Under the pieces are notes generated by a model. It was not told where the DNA came from, did no database searches, and worked only from the letters and a program-made list of their open reading frames with translations. Shown here piece after piece: positions 7,813 to 15,283 of a stretch of DNA of 21,913 nucleotides; position 1 is the stretch's first letter; every line of letters begins with the position of its first letter. The DNA is from Chloroflexota bacterium. Its GTDB lineage: Bacteria; Chloroflexota; Dehalococcoidia; Lucifugimonadales; UBA3495. The position numbers and the translations under genes are program-made. Where the stretch lies: the NCBI GenBank assembly GCA_022562335.1, contig JADFPM010000012.1, forward strand, positions 1-21,913, written 5' to 3'.

Positions 7813-8332
7813 GTGGTCACCCTGTCCCGGACATCGGTTGAGATGGCCTGACTCCGCCGTTGGATCCAGGCGCAAATCCCGCTATCAGGATGCTTTCCGT
7901 CAGCCTTATCCCGTCACCGCCGCTTGGGAGTAGCCCCGCCAAGGGGACCGGAGACGGGTGTGATTCCGTCATGGGCCCTGCCGGCACGGCTGCAAAGATT
8001 GCGATCTCCATATCGATTGTGATGGGATTGGGACTTAGCAAATACGGGGCATACACCCTTGGGATAAGTTGTTGACACCCAACTGTTGAAAACGGATGCC
8101 GGACTCGGAGAATAGATCAAACGGGGTGGGTCATCCCCTGTTTTCGGCTGCATAGCCCCGGCCTCTCGAAATACATCCACGGCGAAACGGGTCTACGCTG
8201 GTTTTCCGCCTGCGCTGGGAGACGGGTGGGTGCTATACTGATTCGGCTTGGCACGCCTGCGCTCCATAAGGGTCAAGGTTGGAATAAGGGTGTGCCTCCG
8301 AATTGTCCGATGACAGAGGGAAATCGAGTCAG
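7813..8332. other. 520-bp intergenic stretch between divergent genes
   Basis: This stretch separates the minus-strand kinase operon from the plus-strand small exported peptide. I see one good promoter element (TGCTATACT, listed separately). There is also a possible hairpin AACGGGG...CCCC-t-GTT at about 8124-8143 followed by TTTTC. It has no assignable gene. The short open frames on either strand lack ribosome sites and family resemblance. Confidence 0.4.
8231..8239 (+). promoter_or_regulatory. Extended -10 promoter (TGC-TATACT)
   Basis: TATACT at 8234-8239 is preceded by TGC, the extended -10 form that can work without a good -35; none is evident 17 bp upstream. It lies about 95 bp before the ATG of the small exported peptide. 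The same nine bases, TGCTATACT, occur on the minus strand at 18672-18680 before the CPBP protease gene, which strengthens both. Confidence 0.55.
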
Positions 8333-8539
8333 ATGCAAAAACATTTCCGGTTCAAGCCCACTAAATTGGCGGCAGTCCTGGTGATAGGAGGGATCCTATT
8401 GGCGCCGCTGGCCAGCCATGGATGCGAAGTAAGGGGGTCCAGCCCCAAGTTGGACGCGCCAACCACCGCCGTTCAGGTTCTGCCTGAATCCCCACACAGC
8501 GCCGGGTCCCTGCATGCAGCATTCTTCCAGCCTGGGTGA
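8333..8539 (+). CDS. Small exported or membrane-anchored peptide, unknown function
   Basis: A 68-residue frame. A basic start (MQKHFRFKPTK) is followed by a hydrophobic run LAAVLVIGGILLAPLA and then SHGCEVRG, which looks like a signal peptide or membrane anchor. The Cys after the hydrophobic core recalls a lipoprotein site but the preceding S-H-G does not fit the lipobox well. The rest is Pro/Ser/Ala-rich without a recognisable domain. An upstream TTG (8303) would add ten polar residues. ATG 8333 is preferred because it puts charge directly before the hydrophobic core. The ribosome site is weak. A plausible promoter lies upstream. It may be a real small protein or the truncated start of a larger exported one. 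Confidence 0.4.
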   Translation: MQKHFRFKPTKLAAVLVIGGILLAPLASHGCEVRGSSPKLDAPTTAVQVLPESPHSAGSLHAAFFQPG

Positions 8540-8612
8540 ATCCCTAGGGAGTAACCATTAGCCGAACCACGGGCGCTGTAAGCTGGCTTGGTTTCAGTGC
8601 AGCAGGGCGAAT

Positions 8613-8714
8613 ATGTTCATAGAATTGGTCAGAATAGAGAGCCTTTCCAATAACAGCTATATGGTTGGTTCCGAAGAATAAGGGATTTGCGCCGTCATCG
8701 ATCCAGCCCGTGAC
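8613..8714 (+). pseudogene. 5' remnant of the MBL-fold/rhodanese gene, ending in an in-frame TAA
   Basis: From ATG 8613 the frame reads MFIELVRIESLSNNSYMVGSEE, then TAA (8679-8681), then GICAVIDPARDV running straight into the downstream open frame. Family members begin in just this way (a short strand, an NSY-V motif, then an AVIDP strand), so this is the proper N-terminus split by one stop codon. Without it the MBL fold lacks its first strands. A nonsense mutation or a base-call error are the simple explanations. Confidence 0.75.
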
Positions 8715-10004
8715 GTGGACCGCTACATTGACATCGCGGCTCAACGGGGAGTCACCATCGCCTACGCCCTGGAGACCCACGTCCACAACGATTTCATCTC
8801 CGGCGCCAGGGAACTGGTGGCGGAAACGGGCTGCCAGGTGGGGGCCAGCGCGTCGGGAGGGCTGCTGTTCCCGTCGCTGCGCCTTCAAGAGAACGACGAG
8901 ATAGACCTGGGCGAATTCAAGCTCCGGGTCATCCACAGTCCGGGACATACCCCGGAGCACATCGCTTTCCTGTTGGAAGAACAGGGCAACCCCACGGCTA
9001 TTTTCACCGGAGGGGCGTTGATGCCCGGCGGTGCGGCCCGGGTGGACCTGCTGGGTCCCCGCGTGGCCCCGTTTTTGGCCCGTTGGCTTCACAACACCAT
9101 CCACGAAAAACTGCTGAAGCTGCCCGACTCGGTGTTGGTCTACCCAACCCACGGCGGGGGTTCCTTCTGCTCGGCCGCCGCGCCTGGTGGCAGCGGAATA
9201 CCCAGTTCCATAGGTGAAGAACGTAAAAATAATCCCCTCGCTTTTCAAACCGGAGAAGCTGAATTCGTCCAGTTTGCCCTATCGGGACTGGGGTCCTACC
9301 CCAAGTATTTCCCCCATATGGGCGACATAAACCGCCGCGGCCCCGACGTGCTGGGCGGCGTGCCCAGGCTGGCCTCCCTGACCGCCCTTTCGGCCCACCA
9401 CCAGCTGGAGGAAAACGTGGCCCTGGTTGACGCCCGGCCGGAGATCGAGCACAACCTGGGACATGTCGCCGGCTCCTTCGCCGTTCCTTTCGGCAACAGT
9501 TTCGCCACCTGGGTGGGCTGGGTGGTCCCCTGGGGCCAACCCCTGATATTCATGTCCGCCGATCCGGAGCACAACGAGGAGATGGTCCGCCAGCTGATAC
9601 GCATCGGCTACGACCGGCTCAACGGCTTCGTGGACGGCGGGATCGACGGCTGGAGGTCGGCGGGCCTCGCGGTGGAGGTTTCCAACCGGATAGACCTGGA
9701 CGCCCTTAATGCCCTGTGGTCCCAACCCGGCGCGCCCATGATCATAGACGTGCGCCAGCGCAACGAGTTTCACACCGGCCACATCCCCGGCGCCTTGAAC
9801 ATCGAGCTGGGGGAGCTGCAAGACCACCTGGACGGGCTACCGAGGGAGGTCCCCATCGTCATCGTGCGCGCCGCCGGGATGAGGGCGACCATCGCCGCAA
9901 GCATCTTGCACCGCGACGGCAGGGAAAACGTGCAGGTGGTGGACGAGCACGGAACACCCGCCTGGATAGAGCGGGGCTATCCTTCGGCCACCGGCGATGA
10001 GTGA
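8715..10004 (+). CDS. MBL-fold hydrolase with two rhodanese domains, 5'-truncated by a stop codon
   Basis: Related to the persulfide-dioxygenase-like MBL proteins fused to rhodaneses. The metal motif is ETHVHNDFISG (His 22 and 24, Asp 26 counted from GTG 8715). HSPGHTPEH supplies another His and PTHGGGSFCS closes the MBL part. The FTGGAL loop lacks the Asp that binds iron in ETHE1. Two rhodanese folds follow: ALVDARPEIEHNLGHVAG, whose loop MSADPEHNEEM has no Cys, and MIIDVRQRNEFHTGHIPGA, whose loop VRAAGMRATIAAS has Arg (CGC) where the catalytic Cys (TGC) would be. GTG 8715 has no ribosome site and starts inside the fold; the natural start is ATG 8613. A premature stop plus a lost Cys suggests a decaying gene. 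Family call is firm, activity doubtful. Confidence 0.8.
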   Translation: MDRYIDIAAQRGVTIAYALETHVHNDFISGARELVAETGCQVGASASGGLLFPSLRLQENDEIDLGEFKLRVIHSPGHTPEHIAFLLEEQGNPTAIFTGGALMPGGAARVDLLGPRVAPFLARWLHNTIHEKLLKLPDSVLVYPTHGGGSFCSAAAPGGSGIPSSIGEERKNNPLAFQTGEAEFVQFALSGLGSYPKYFPHMGDINRRGPDVLGGVPRLASLTALSAHHQLEENVALVDARPEIEHNLGHVAGSFAVPFGNSFATWVGWVVPWGQPLIFMSADPEHNEEMVRQLIRIGYDRLNGFVDGGIDGWRSAGLAVEVSNRIDLDALNALWSQPGAPMIIDVRQRNEFHTGHIPGALNIELGELQDHLDGLPREVPIVIVRAAGMRATIAASILHRDGRENVQVVDEHGTPAWIERGYPSATGDE

Positions 10005-10009
10005 TCCGG

Positions 10010-10798
10010 CTAATCCCCTCTGTGGCGAGTCCGGTACCAGGTGTCCCAAGGCTGCCGGCGAACCCGCCGGGGTATGACCGGCTGGCCGGTGGCCAATTTA
10101 TAGGCCGCCATGATCGCCACTCCCGACACGAACCCGCCGACATGGGCAAAGAAAGCGATGTTCACATTCTGCGACACCCCCAGGGACATCACGCCTTGGA
10201 CCAGCTGCCACGCGAACCATAATCCCAATAGCCAAACCGCCGGTATCTCTATGGCCGTGATGATGTACATCACGATCAGCGTCTTGATGCGGTTGAATGG
10301 GAACATGAGCAGGTAAGCGCCCATCACCCCGGATATCGCCCCGCTGGCGCCCACCAGAGGCACCTGGGAGTTGGGGTCGATGGCCAGGTGCGTCAACGCC
10401 GCCGCCACGCCTGCCACCAGGTAAAAGATCAGGTATTTCAGGTGCCCCACCCGGTCCTCGAGATTGTCTCCGAACACCCAAAGGAACATCATGTTGCCGG
10501 CCAAGTGGAAAAAGCCGCCATGCAGGAACATGGAAGTCACCAGGGTGGCATAGGTAGGCAATGGGGTTTCGACGTCGAACACGGGATGGGTGAACGCGTC
10601 TCCCCTGGTGAGTTCCAACGGTATGAATCCCCACTTGAAGAAGAAGGCGGACAGGTTTTGATTGGCGTTGCCGAACAACATACCCGGCCCGCCGATCCCC
10701 AGTTCAATAAGGAACACCAGGACGTTGAGTCCGATGAGCGCCACGTTGACGAAGGGGAAAGAGGTGTGCCGGACATCGGCGTCGGAGTAGGGAAACAA
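10010..10798 (-). CDS. Rhomboid-family intramembrane serine protease
   Basis: A six- to seven-helix membrane protein that cuts other membrane proteins inside the bilayer. The signature pieces are HGGFFHLAGNMMFLWVFG (the H-x-x-x-N of helix 2), GASGAISGVMGAYL carrying the nucleophile Ser, and AHVGGFVSG carrying the partner His. The open frame extends upstream to a TTG at 10852, but that codon has no ribosome site and adds an unusual GPRGAAGTKT stretch. I prefer TTG 10798, giving MFPYSDADVRHTSFPFVNVALI, which matches how rhomboids usually begin (about 262 residues); there is no in-frame ATG. It follows the cytidylate-kinase-like gene closely, so the two are probably co-transcribed. The C-terminus is short and basic. 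Substrate unknown. Confidence 0.9.
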   Translation of the reverse strand: MFPYSDADVRHTSFPFVNVALIGLNVLVFLIELGIGGPGMLFGNANQNLSAFFFKWGFIPLELTRGDAFTHPVFDVETPLPTYATLVTSMFLHGGFFHLAGNMMFLWVFGDNLEDRVGHLKYLIFYLVAGVAAALTHLAIDPNSQVPLVGASGAISGVMGAYLLMFPFNRIKTLIVMYIITAIEIPAVWLLGLWFAWQLVQGVMSLGVSQNVNIAFFAHVGGFVSGVAIMAAYKLATGQPVIPRRVRRQPWDTWYRTRHRGD

Positions 10799-10865
10799 GC
10801 CGGTTCTGCCTAGAGTCTTGGTGCCGGCGGCGCCCCTGGGGCCATGGGGCAATCGGCCGGGGAGG

Positions 10866-11564
10866 TCAAGACTCCAGGTCTCTACAGGCGTGGACGATGA
10901 CCTCAGCGGCGGTTTTGGCCTGTATTTTTTCCATGTTCAACATCATGTGGTACCGGGAGGGATCAGTGGGGCTGGCCTTGTATATCTTTCGGAAAAAGGT
11001 CACCCACGCCTCGTCCAACTCCCGGACGTATACCTCCGCCTCCTCCCGGTCCAGATGCTCCCGTTGCATCATGGTCTCAACCCGCATAGCTATGGGGGCC
11101 AACAAGCCCACGTGGACGACCCCGGGGGTGTTGGCCAGGATGACGTTGGCGCCGCGGCCGATGATGACGACGTCTCCCTTGCTATGCAGGTCGTTCACCA
11201 CCTTGGTGGTGGCTTCGAGGAATGCCTTGTCGTCGATCTGGGAAGGCGGCGTTGTTTCACCGGAGAGCTCGGCGAAGGTTTCCGGAGGCAGGGTCTCGAT
11301 CCCCCTGCCAAAATATGGCTCGCCGCTGACCCCGGCCACCGCCGAACGTTCCAGCATGGTTTGCACGAAGCGCCCCAGCCGGTCGCGAAACCGCACCACC
11401 CGCTGCTCTTTATCGATGAGCGCTCCCACTGGAGTTCCCACCAAGCGGGCGGCCTGAGTGAAAACCAGCCGGTCCACAAAGCTGATGTTCAATTGTTGAG
11501 ACACCATCTGGCCAACGGTGACCGATCCGCAACCGATGGGACCGTTTATCGTGATCACCGGCAT
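10866..11564 (-). CDS. Cytidylate kinase-like family protein
   Basis: A 232-residue P-loop-type protein. The N-terminus is MPVITINGPIGCGSVTVGQM, followed by VDRLVF and later GDVVIIGRGANVIL and VVHVGLLAPIAMRVETMM, in the order found in cytidylate-kinase-like proteins. The canonical Walker A Lys is replaced by Ser (GPIGCGS instead of GxxGxGK), so it may bind nucleotide differently or not act as a CMP kinase. True CMP kinases use that Lys for phosphate transfer. A GGAGGAG site lies 5 nt before ATG 11564. The rhomboid protease gene follows directly. Membership of the CMP-kinase-like family is likely; catalytic role is not established. Confidence 0.8.
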   Translation of the reverse strand: MPVITINGPIGCGSVTVGQMVSQQLNISFVDRLVFTQAARLVGTPVGALIDKEQRVVRFRDRLGRFVQTMLERSAVAGVSGEPYFGRGIETLPPETFAELSGETTPPSQIDDKAFLEATTKVVNDLHSKGDVVIIGRGANVILANTPGVVHVGLLAPIAMRVETMMQREHLDREEAEVYVRELDEAWVTFFRKIYKASPTDPSRYHMMLNMEKIQAKTAAEVIVHACRDLES

Positions 11565-11738
11565 GAAATCTCCTCCGTTAGAACGGATTTTGGCGGGTTG
11601 GATTTTGCCGCGGGAGCCGTGGATTCAGGCGCCGGCGCTATCGGTGGTTGATCGAACCGGAGCAAACCGGGGCCGTCTTGTCTGTTTCTGTGCCCATCGC
11701 CCATCACAACCTTTCCCCCTGGGCGCCGCCGCAGGAGG

Positions 11739-12332
11739 TTAAACCGTGGAGGCGCCCATCAGCCGGGCGCGCCGCCGCGAGTATTCGTCGGTCAGGAGCC
11801 CCATGGCAAAGGAGTCATACCATTCGCCATCCTTCCGGTGCGTCTTCCTCAAATGGCCTTCAAGGACAAAACCCACCTGCCGGAACATCTGCAATGCATG
11901 CTCGTTGTATTCAGGAACGTCCGCCCACACCCGGTGCATCCCCAGGTTTGAAAAGGCTTCATCCAAAAGCTTGATCAACGCCATGGTCCCGTAGTGATGG
12001 TGCCAGAGGTCTTTTCGTCCCACGATCAATACCAGTTGGGCTTCCACCAGCGGCCACTCGATGAGCAACTGCCCTTCGCCGATGTGTTCCCCTTCGCCGG
12101 TATAAACGGAGAAGATCTTCCGGTCATCGGAGGAAAAGGTCTGGGCAAACGTCTGCTCCCAATCGCTCTGGGGTGATTCCAAAACGGCGTGGGGAGAATA
12201 GCCAAGATGCATCGGCAACCCGTCATCGTCCCGGCCATACCACAGGGAGTTTACCTCCGGGTCGTCCAACCATTCCCTCATGCGCTGAACGTCCTCTCGG
12301 GTCACCGGTTCAAGACTCACATCGGGAAACAT
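11739..12332 (-). CDS. GNAT-family N-acetyltransferase (RimJ/RimL type)
   Basis: A 197-residue protein. The opening VSLEPVTREDVQRMREWLDD is the usual RimJ/RimL-like start. A central strand and acetyl-CoA loop (AQLVLIVGRKDLWHHHYGTMAL) and the closing YNEHALQMFRQVGFVLEGHLRK motif (substrate-side N-x-x-A-x-x-x-F-x-x-x-G-F) complete the GNAT fold. Members acetylate amino groups of proteins, antibiotics or small molecules with acetyl-CoA; nothing in the neighbourhood identifies the substrate. ATG 12332 follows a GGGGGTG site. It is 174 bp upstream of the cytidylate-kinase-like gene on the same strand, and that gap has no clear signal. Confidence 0.9.
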   Translation of the reverse strand: MFPDVSLEPVTREDVQRMREWLDDPEVNSLWYGRDDDGLPMHLGYSPHAVLESPQSDWEQTFAQTFSSDDRKIFSVYTGEGEHIGEGQLLIEWPLVEAQLVLIVGRKDLWHHHYGTMALIKLLDEAFSNLGMHRVWADVPEYNEHALQMFRQVGFVLEGHLRKTHRKDGEWYDSFAMGLLTDEYSRRRARLMGASTV

Positions 12333-12660
12333 ATAGCACCCCCGGTCTAAAATACCGTATTCAAATATCGGTTGATCGGGTGTCCAAGGCCGTGGCGATT
12401 AAGGATTCCGCATTTTAACAACGGCGCTGTAAAAAATCAATTACCCGCCGCGTTATCCAATGAAACTAACTGAATCCCAACTACAATCAGATAAACATGG
12501 CTATTGATTATCGTTTTACGCAATCATCGGTGGCTGGACGATCCTTGCAGCCTTGCAAACCAACCGCATAGTATACTGACCCATGCCCAGGTTCCGTTAA
12601 GTAAACAAATTGACCGGCCCGAAGGGGGATATTCCCGCGGGCGGGCCACAGGATGAGGCG
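12333..12660. other. 328-bp divergent promoter region
   Basis: This region separates the minus-strand acetyltransferase from the plus-strand aldolase. It is AT-richer than the surrounding genes around 12345-12510, as expected for promoters. A plus-strand TATACT sits at 12572-12577. I see no gene or RNA structure in it. Confidence 0.45.
12571..12577 (+). promoter_or_regulatory. Candidate -10 box for the aldolase gene
   Basis: TATACT at 12572-12577 lies 83 bp before the aldolase ATG. The nearest -35-like hexamer (TTGCAA, 12553-12558) is too close at 13 bp, so only the -10 is supported. The same TATACT hexamer occurs in two other candidate promoters of the window. Confidence 0.4.
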
Positions 12661-13443
12661 ATGAGAGAAAACACATTGAAGCAAAAACTGGAATCCCGCC
12701 AGGCGGTCTTCGGAGTGATGATCACCTTTCCATCGGCCCCGGTGGTGGAGATGCTGGGGCACCTGGGATTTGACTGGGTGCTCATTGACAACGAGCACGG
12801 GTCCATCACGGTGGAAAACTCGGAAGACCTGATCCGGGCCGCCGAGCTGACGGGAATCGCTCCTATCATCAGGCCGGTGGCAAACAAGCCGGAGATAATC
12901 GCGCCCTTTCTGGACCGGGGCGCCTGGGGGGTACAGGTCCCCCACGTCAACACGGCGGAGGAAGCGGCCGCCGCGGTGGATGCCGTGAAATACTATCCCC
13001 TGGGACACCGGGGAATCTTCAGCAGGAACCGGGCAGCCGATTACGGTTTCTCGGGAAGCACCGCCGATTACGTGGAGGAGGCCAACCTCAATACCCTGGT
13101 CTGCCTCATGCTTGAGGAAGTCGAAGCGATCAAAAACCTGGAGGAGATGGTGACGGTGCCGGGGGTCGACGTTTTTTTCATCGGCTCCGGCGACCTTTCC
13201 CAGTCAATGGGCCATCCGGGACAACAAACCCACCCCGATGTGCAAAAGCTGATGGAGGAAGGGGTCAGGACGATTCGGGAAGCGGGCCGCGTGGCCGGGG
13301 TCAGTTGCCCCGATGACCTGGTGCCCAAATTCCTGGATATGGGCGTCCAGTACTTCCATGGCAACGTCAACACCCTGCTCCAGACCTCCAGCGTAGCCTA
13401 CTTGAAGGAGATGCGGCAGGGGGCCAAGGCTGCGGGTTTGTGA
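12661..13443 (+). CDS. HpcH/HpaI-family aldolase/lyase
   Basis: A 260-residue TIM-barrel class II aldolase. The family landmarks are in order: IDNEHG (H46), IIRP (R71), LMLEEVEAIKNL (metal-binding E152) and IGSGDLSQSMGHPG (metal-binding D178). These match the catalytic His, Arg, Glu and Asp of HpaI. The enzymes cleave or form 4-hydroxy-2-oxo acids with pyruvate or a related donor and a divalent metal. The neighbours give no degradative pathway, so the acceptor aldehyde is unknown. I chose ATG 12661, preceded by AGGATGAGG; an upstream TTG at 12610 would add 17 residues with no homologous look. It is convergent with the antiporter-rhodanese gene, whose end lies 71 bp away. Confidence 0.92.
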   Translation: MRENTLKQKLESRQAVFGVMITFPSAPVVEMLGHLGFDWVLIDNEHGSITVENSEDLIRAAELTGIAPIIRPVANKPEIIAPFLDRGAWGVQVPHVNTAEEAAAAVDAVKYYPLGHRGIFSRNRAADYGFSGSTADYVEEANLNTLVCLMLEEVEAIKNLEEMVTVPGVDVFFIGSGDLSQSMGHPGQQTHPDVQKLMEEGVRTIREAGRVAGVSCPDDLVPKFLDMGVQYFHGNVNTLLQTSSVAYLKEMRQGAKAAGL

Positions 13444-13514
13444 TTTGGCCTCAGGTCAGGGAATGGAATTTTGCCGAATTCGGCCCCTTGGCCCCATCGG
13501 CCCCTTGACCCGAA

Positions 13515-15101
13515 TCAGACCTTGGCGGGGATGGCCTCCACGGGAAATTCGGCACGCCATTGGGTGAATCCCCCCAGTAATGCCGCGGCGTCGACGCCCA
13601 TCTCCCGTAGCTGCTGCGCCACACGGGCGCTGGTGATCTCGTTCTCTCAAGTGCAGTAGAGCACCACCAGGCCCTTTCCCGCGTAATCCGCACCCCACTC
13701 AACGACGTCGTCGGGCAGCAATCGGGTGTCGCCGGGAATGTGAAACCCGTCATGCTGATAGCTTGACCGGGTCCGCACGTCCAACACGGTGGGGGGTTCA
13801 GCGGAATCCAGCAGCGAGTTCAGTTCCTCGGGGGTGATTTTGGGAACATCGCCCTCGGCGTGACCGAAAAGCCCGGACGCCGTGCTCTCCCTCTCTTCGG
13901 CGTAGGCTATCCGCAGGGTCCTCTTGCCGTACCAGACGCTCAAGGGCACCGCCGAAGCCCCGTGCACCAACACCGACGCCGTCACCACGATCCCCACCGT
14001 GGCCAGCAGCAATTCGCCGCCGGGTACCCGGGCCTGGACCGCCAACAGGGCCAACAACAACGAGTTCAGCCCCCTGGGGCCAAACCAGCAGATAAACGCG
14101 TGGGCCTCCCAACTCATTTTTGCCCTGGACAGCACCAGGGCCAGCACGCCGGGCCGTATGACGAATATGACCAGCGCCGCCAGGCCCAGGGCGGGGATCA
14201 GGGCGACTGAGCCAACCATCCCCGAGAGGACCACGCCAAAAAGCACAAAGGCCAACAGCATGGCGATCTCAGAGGTAACCTCGCCGTACTCCAAAAAACA
14301 GTCGCACAACGACTGGTTCAGCAGCACCACGGCCAACCCGGCGGCAAAGGCCGCCAAGAAGCCGTCGCCCCCTGCCGCCGTTGCCGCGGAGTAAGACGCC
14401 AGCACCAGGCCGACGCCGTAGAAGGCTTGGTGTTCGCTCCGTATGGTCATGCGCCGGTCTATCTGATTCATCAGCCAGGACCCGGCGCCACCAACCACAA
14501 AGCCGATGACCGGTCCCAGCAGCAAAAGCTTGGCCATGAAGATGGCCCAGCCCTGAGCGTCGCCGGCCTGGCTTGTGACCACCGCGATCAGCACCAACAC
14601 CACCGGCAAAACCACGATGTCGTTGGTGCCGGCCTCGATCTTTAATATCTGCCTGACGGACCGGGGGATCCGGTGGTCGCGGATGATCTCTCTCAGCACC
14701 ACCGGGTCGGTGGAAGCCAGCACCGCTCCTCCCAAAAAAGCCATGGTCCAAGAGAACCCCGTGACCACCGCCAGACCCACCGCGCCCAACCCGATGATCG
14801 TGGCGGTCCCAGGGCCCAACACCAGGGCAGGGACCGCCCACCGGCTTCTCAGCTGATCCAGCTGCAGTTTCACGGCGTCGAGAAACAGGACCAGGGATAG
14901 GGTCAGGGCCGCGACGATCTCCAGGATCGGGCTGTGGGGTCCCATCTCGACAAATTTCAGCCCGCCTTCCCCCAACAAAAATCCCAGACCTAAAAAAAGC
15001 AGGGGGTAGGAAATGGGCGAACGTTCAACCACGCCCGACGCCAGGGCCGTCACGCAAAGCACGACGGCCACAATGCCGAAGGCGAGAATATAATCAGGCA
15101 T
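13515..15101 (-). CDS. Na+/H+ antiporter-rhodanese fusion, predicted selenoprotein (UGA at 13649-13647)
   Basis: Residues 1 to about 410 form a CPA-type cation/proton antiporter with around a dozen membrane helices. Key spots are LASTDPVVLREI (Asp 132) and KIEAGTNDIVVLP (N160-D161), matching the ion-binding motifs of NhaP-like proteins. After a linker comes a cytoplasmic rhodanese domain starting at PPTVLDVRTRSSYQHDGFH. Translation as a plain gene would stop at residue 484 (VVLYCT-stop). The frame continues for 43 codons as ENEITSARVAQQLREMGV and LLGGFTQWRAEF, which is the rest of the rhodanese. Homologous loops read YC-x-C-P-N-E, so the UGA replaces the catalytic Cys. This gives a 528-residue product with selenocysteine at 485. 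No SelA, SelB, SelD or tRNA-Sec gene is in the window. Alternatives are a nonsense mutation or base error (UGC or UGU to UGA). Confidence 0.75.
13616..13630 (-). promoter_or_regulatory. Candidate bacterial SECIS hairpin
   Basis: On the minus strand, 16 nt after the UGA, GCGCC-CGUGU-GGCGC forms a perfect 5-bp GC stem with a 5-nt loop. The loop begins 21 nt after the UGA and has G as its second base. Bacterial SECIS elements are described as having the loop about 16-37 nt downstream with a G in the first two loop positions, and this one fits. The stem is short, and a GC-rich coding region can form such hairpins by chance. Confidence 0.5.
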
Positions 15102-15223
15102 GGAGGGTCACCGGTATGGTCTATCTGGATGAGGCGAAACGGAACCGCCGAGTCCCTATACTACCAAATCCCCACCGGCCAAATCCGTTCTGGCAAGATC
15201 CGCAAAATCCCGGTGGATAAATA

Positions 15224-15251
15224 ACAAGGCGGGTCATAACCCCCGCCTTGT
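15224..15251 (-). terminator. Intrinsic terminator after the aro/trp transcript
   Basis: ACAAGGCGGG (15224-15233) and CCCGCCTTGT (15242-15251) form a perfect 10-bp stem with an 8-nt loop. In the minus direction the stem is followed by TATTTATCC, a moderate U-rich tail. It lies 33 bp past the DAHP synthase stop codon, so it most likely ends the trpA-aroH-aroF transcript. The antiporter gene downstream would then need its own promoter. Confidence 0.8.
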
Positions 15252-15283
15252 GTGAGTGCGTTGTGACCTGGGCTTGGCGCCGT

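Noticed and set aside
8046..8100. TTGACA-like sequence as a promoter in the 7813-8332 gap
   Set aside because: No acceptable -10 box at 16-18 bp and no gene close enough downstream; the TGCTATACT element at 8231 is much better.
8679..8681. Selenocysteine or pyrrolysine recoding at the stop in the MBL-rhodanese gene
   Set aside because: The codon is TAA, which codes for neither. It falls in a loop, not at a catalytic Cys. A nonsense mutation or base error is simpler.
13473..13484. Palindrome GCCGAATTCGGC between the convergent aldolase and antiporter genes
   Set aside because: It has no loop and no U tract, so it is not a credible terminator, and no operator role fits a gene 3' end.
15157..15162. 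Plus-strand TATACT as a promoter
   Set aside because: No plus-strand gene follows; it would transcribe antisense into aroF. Probably chance.
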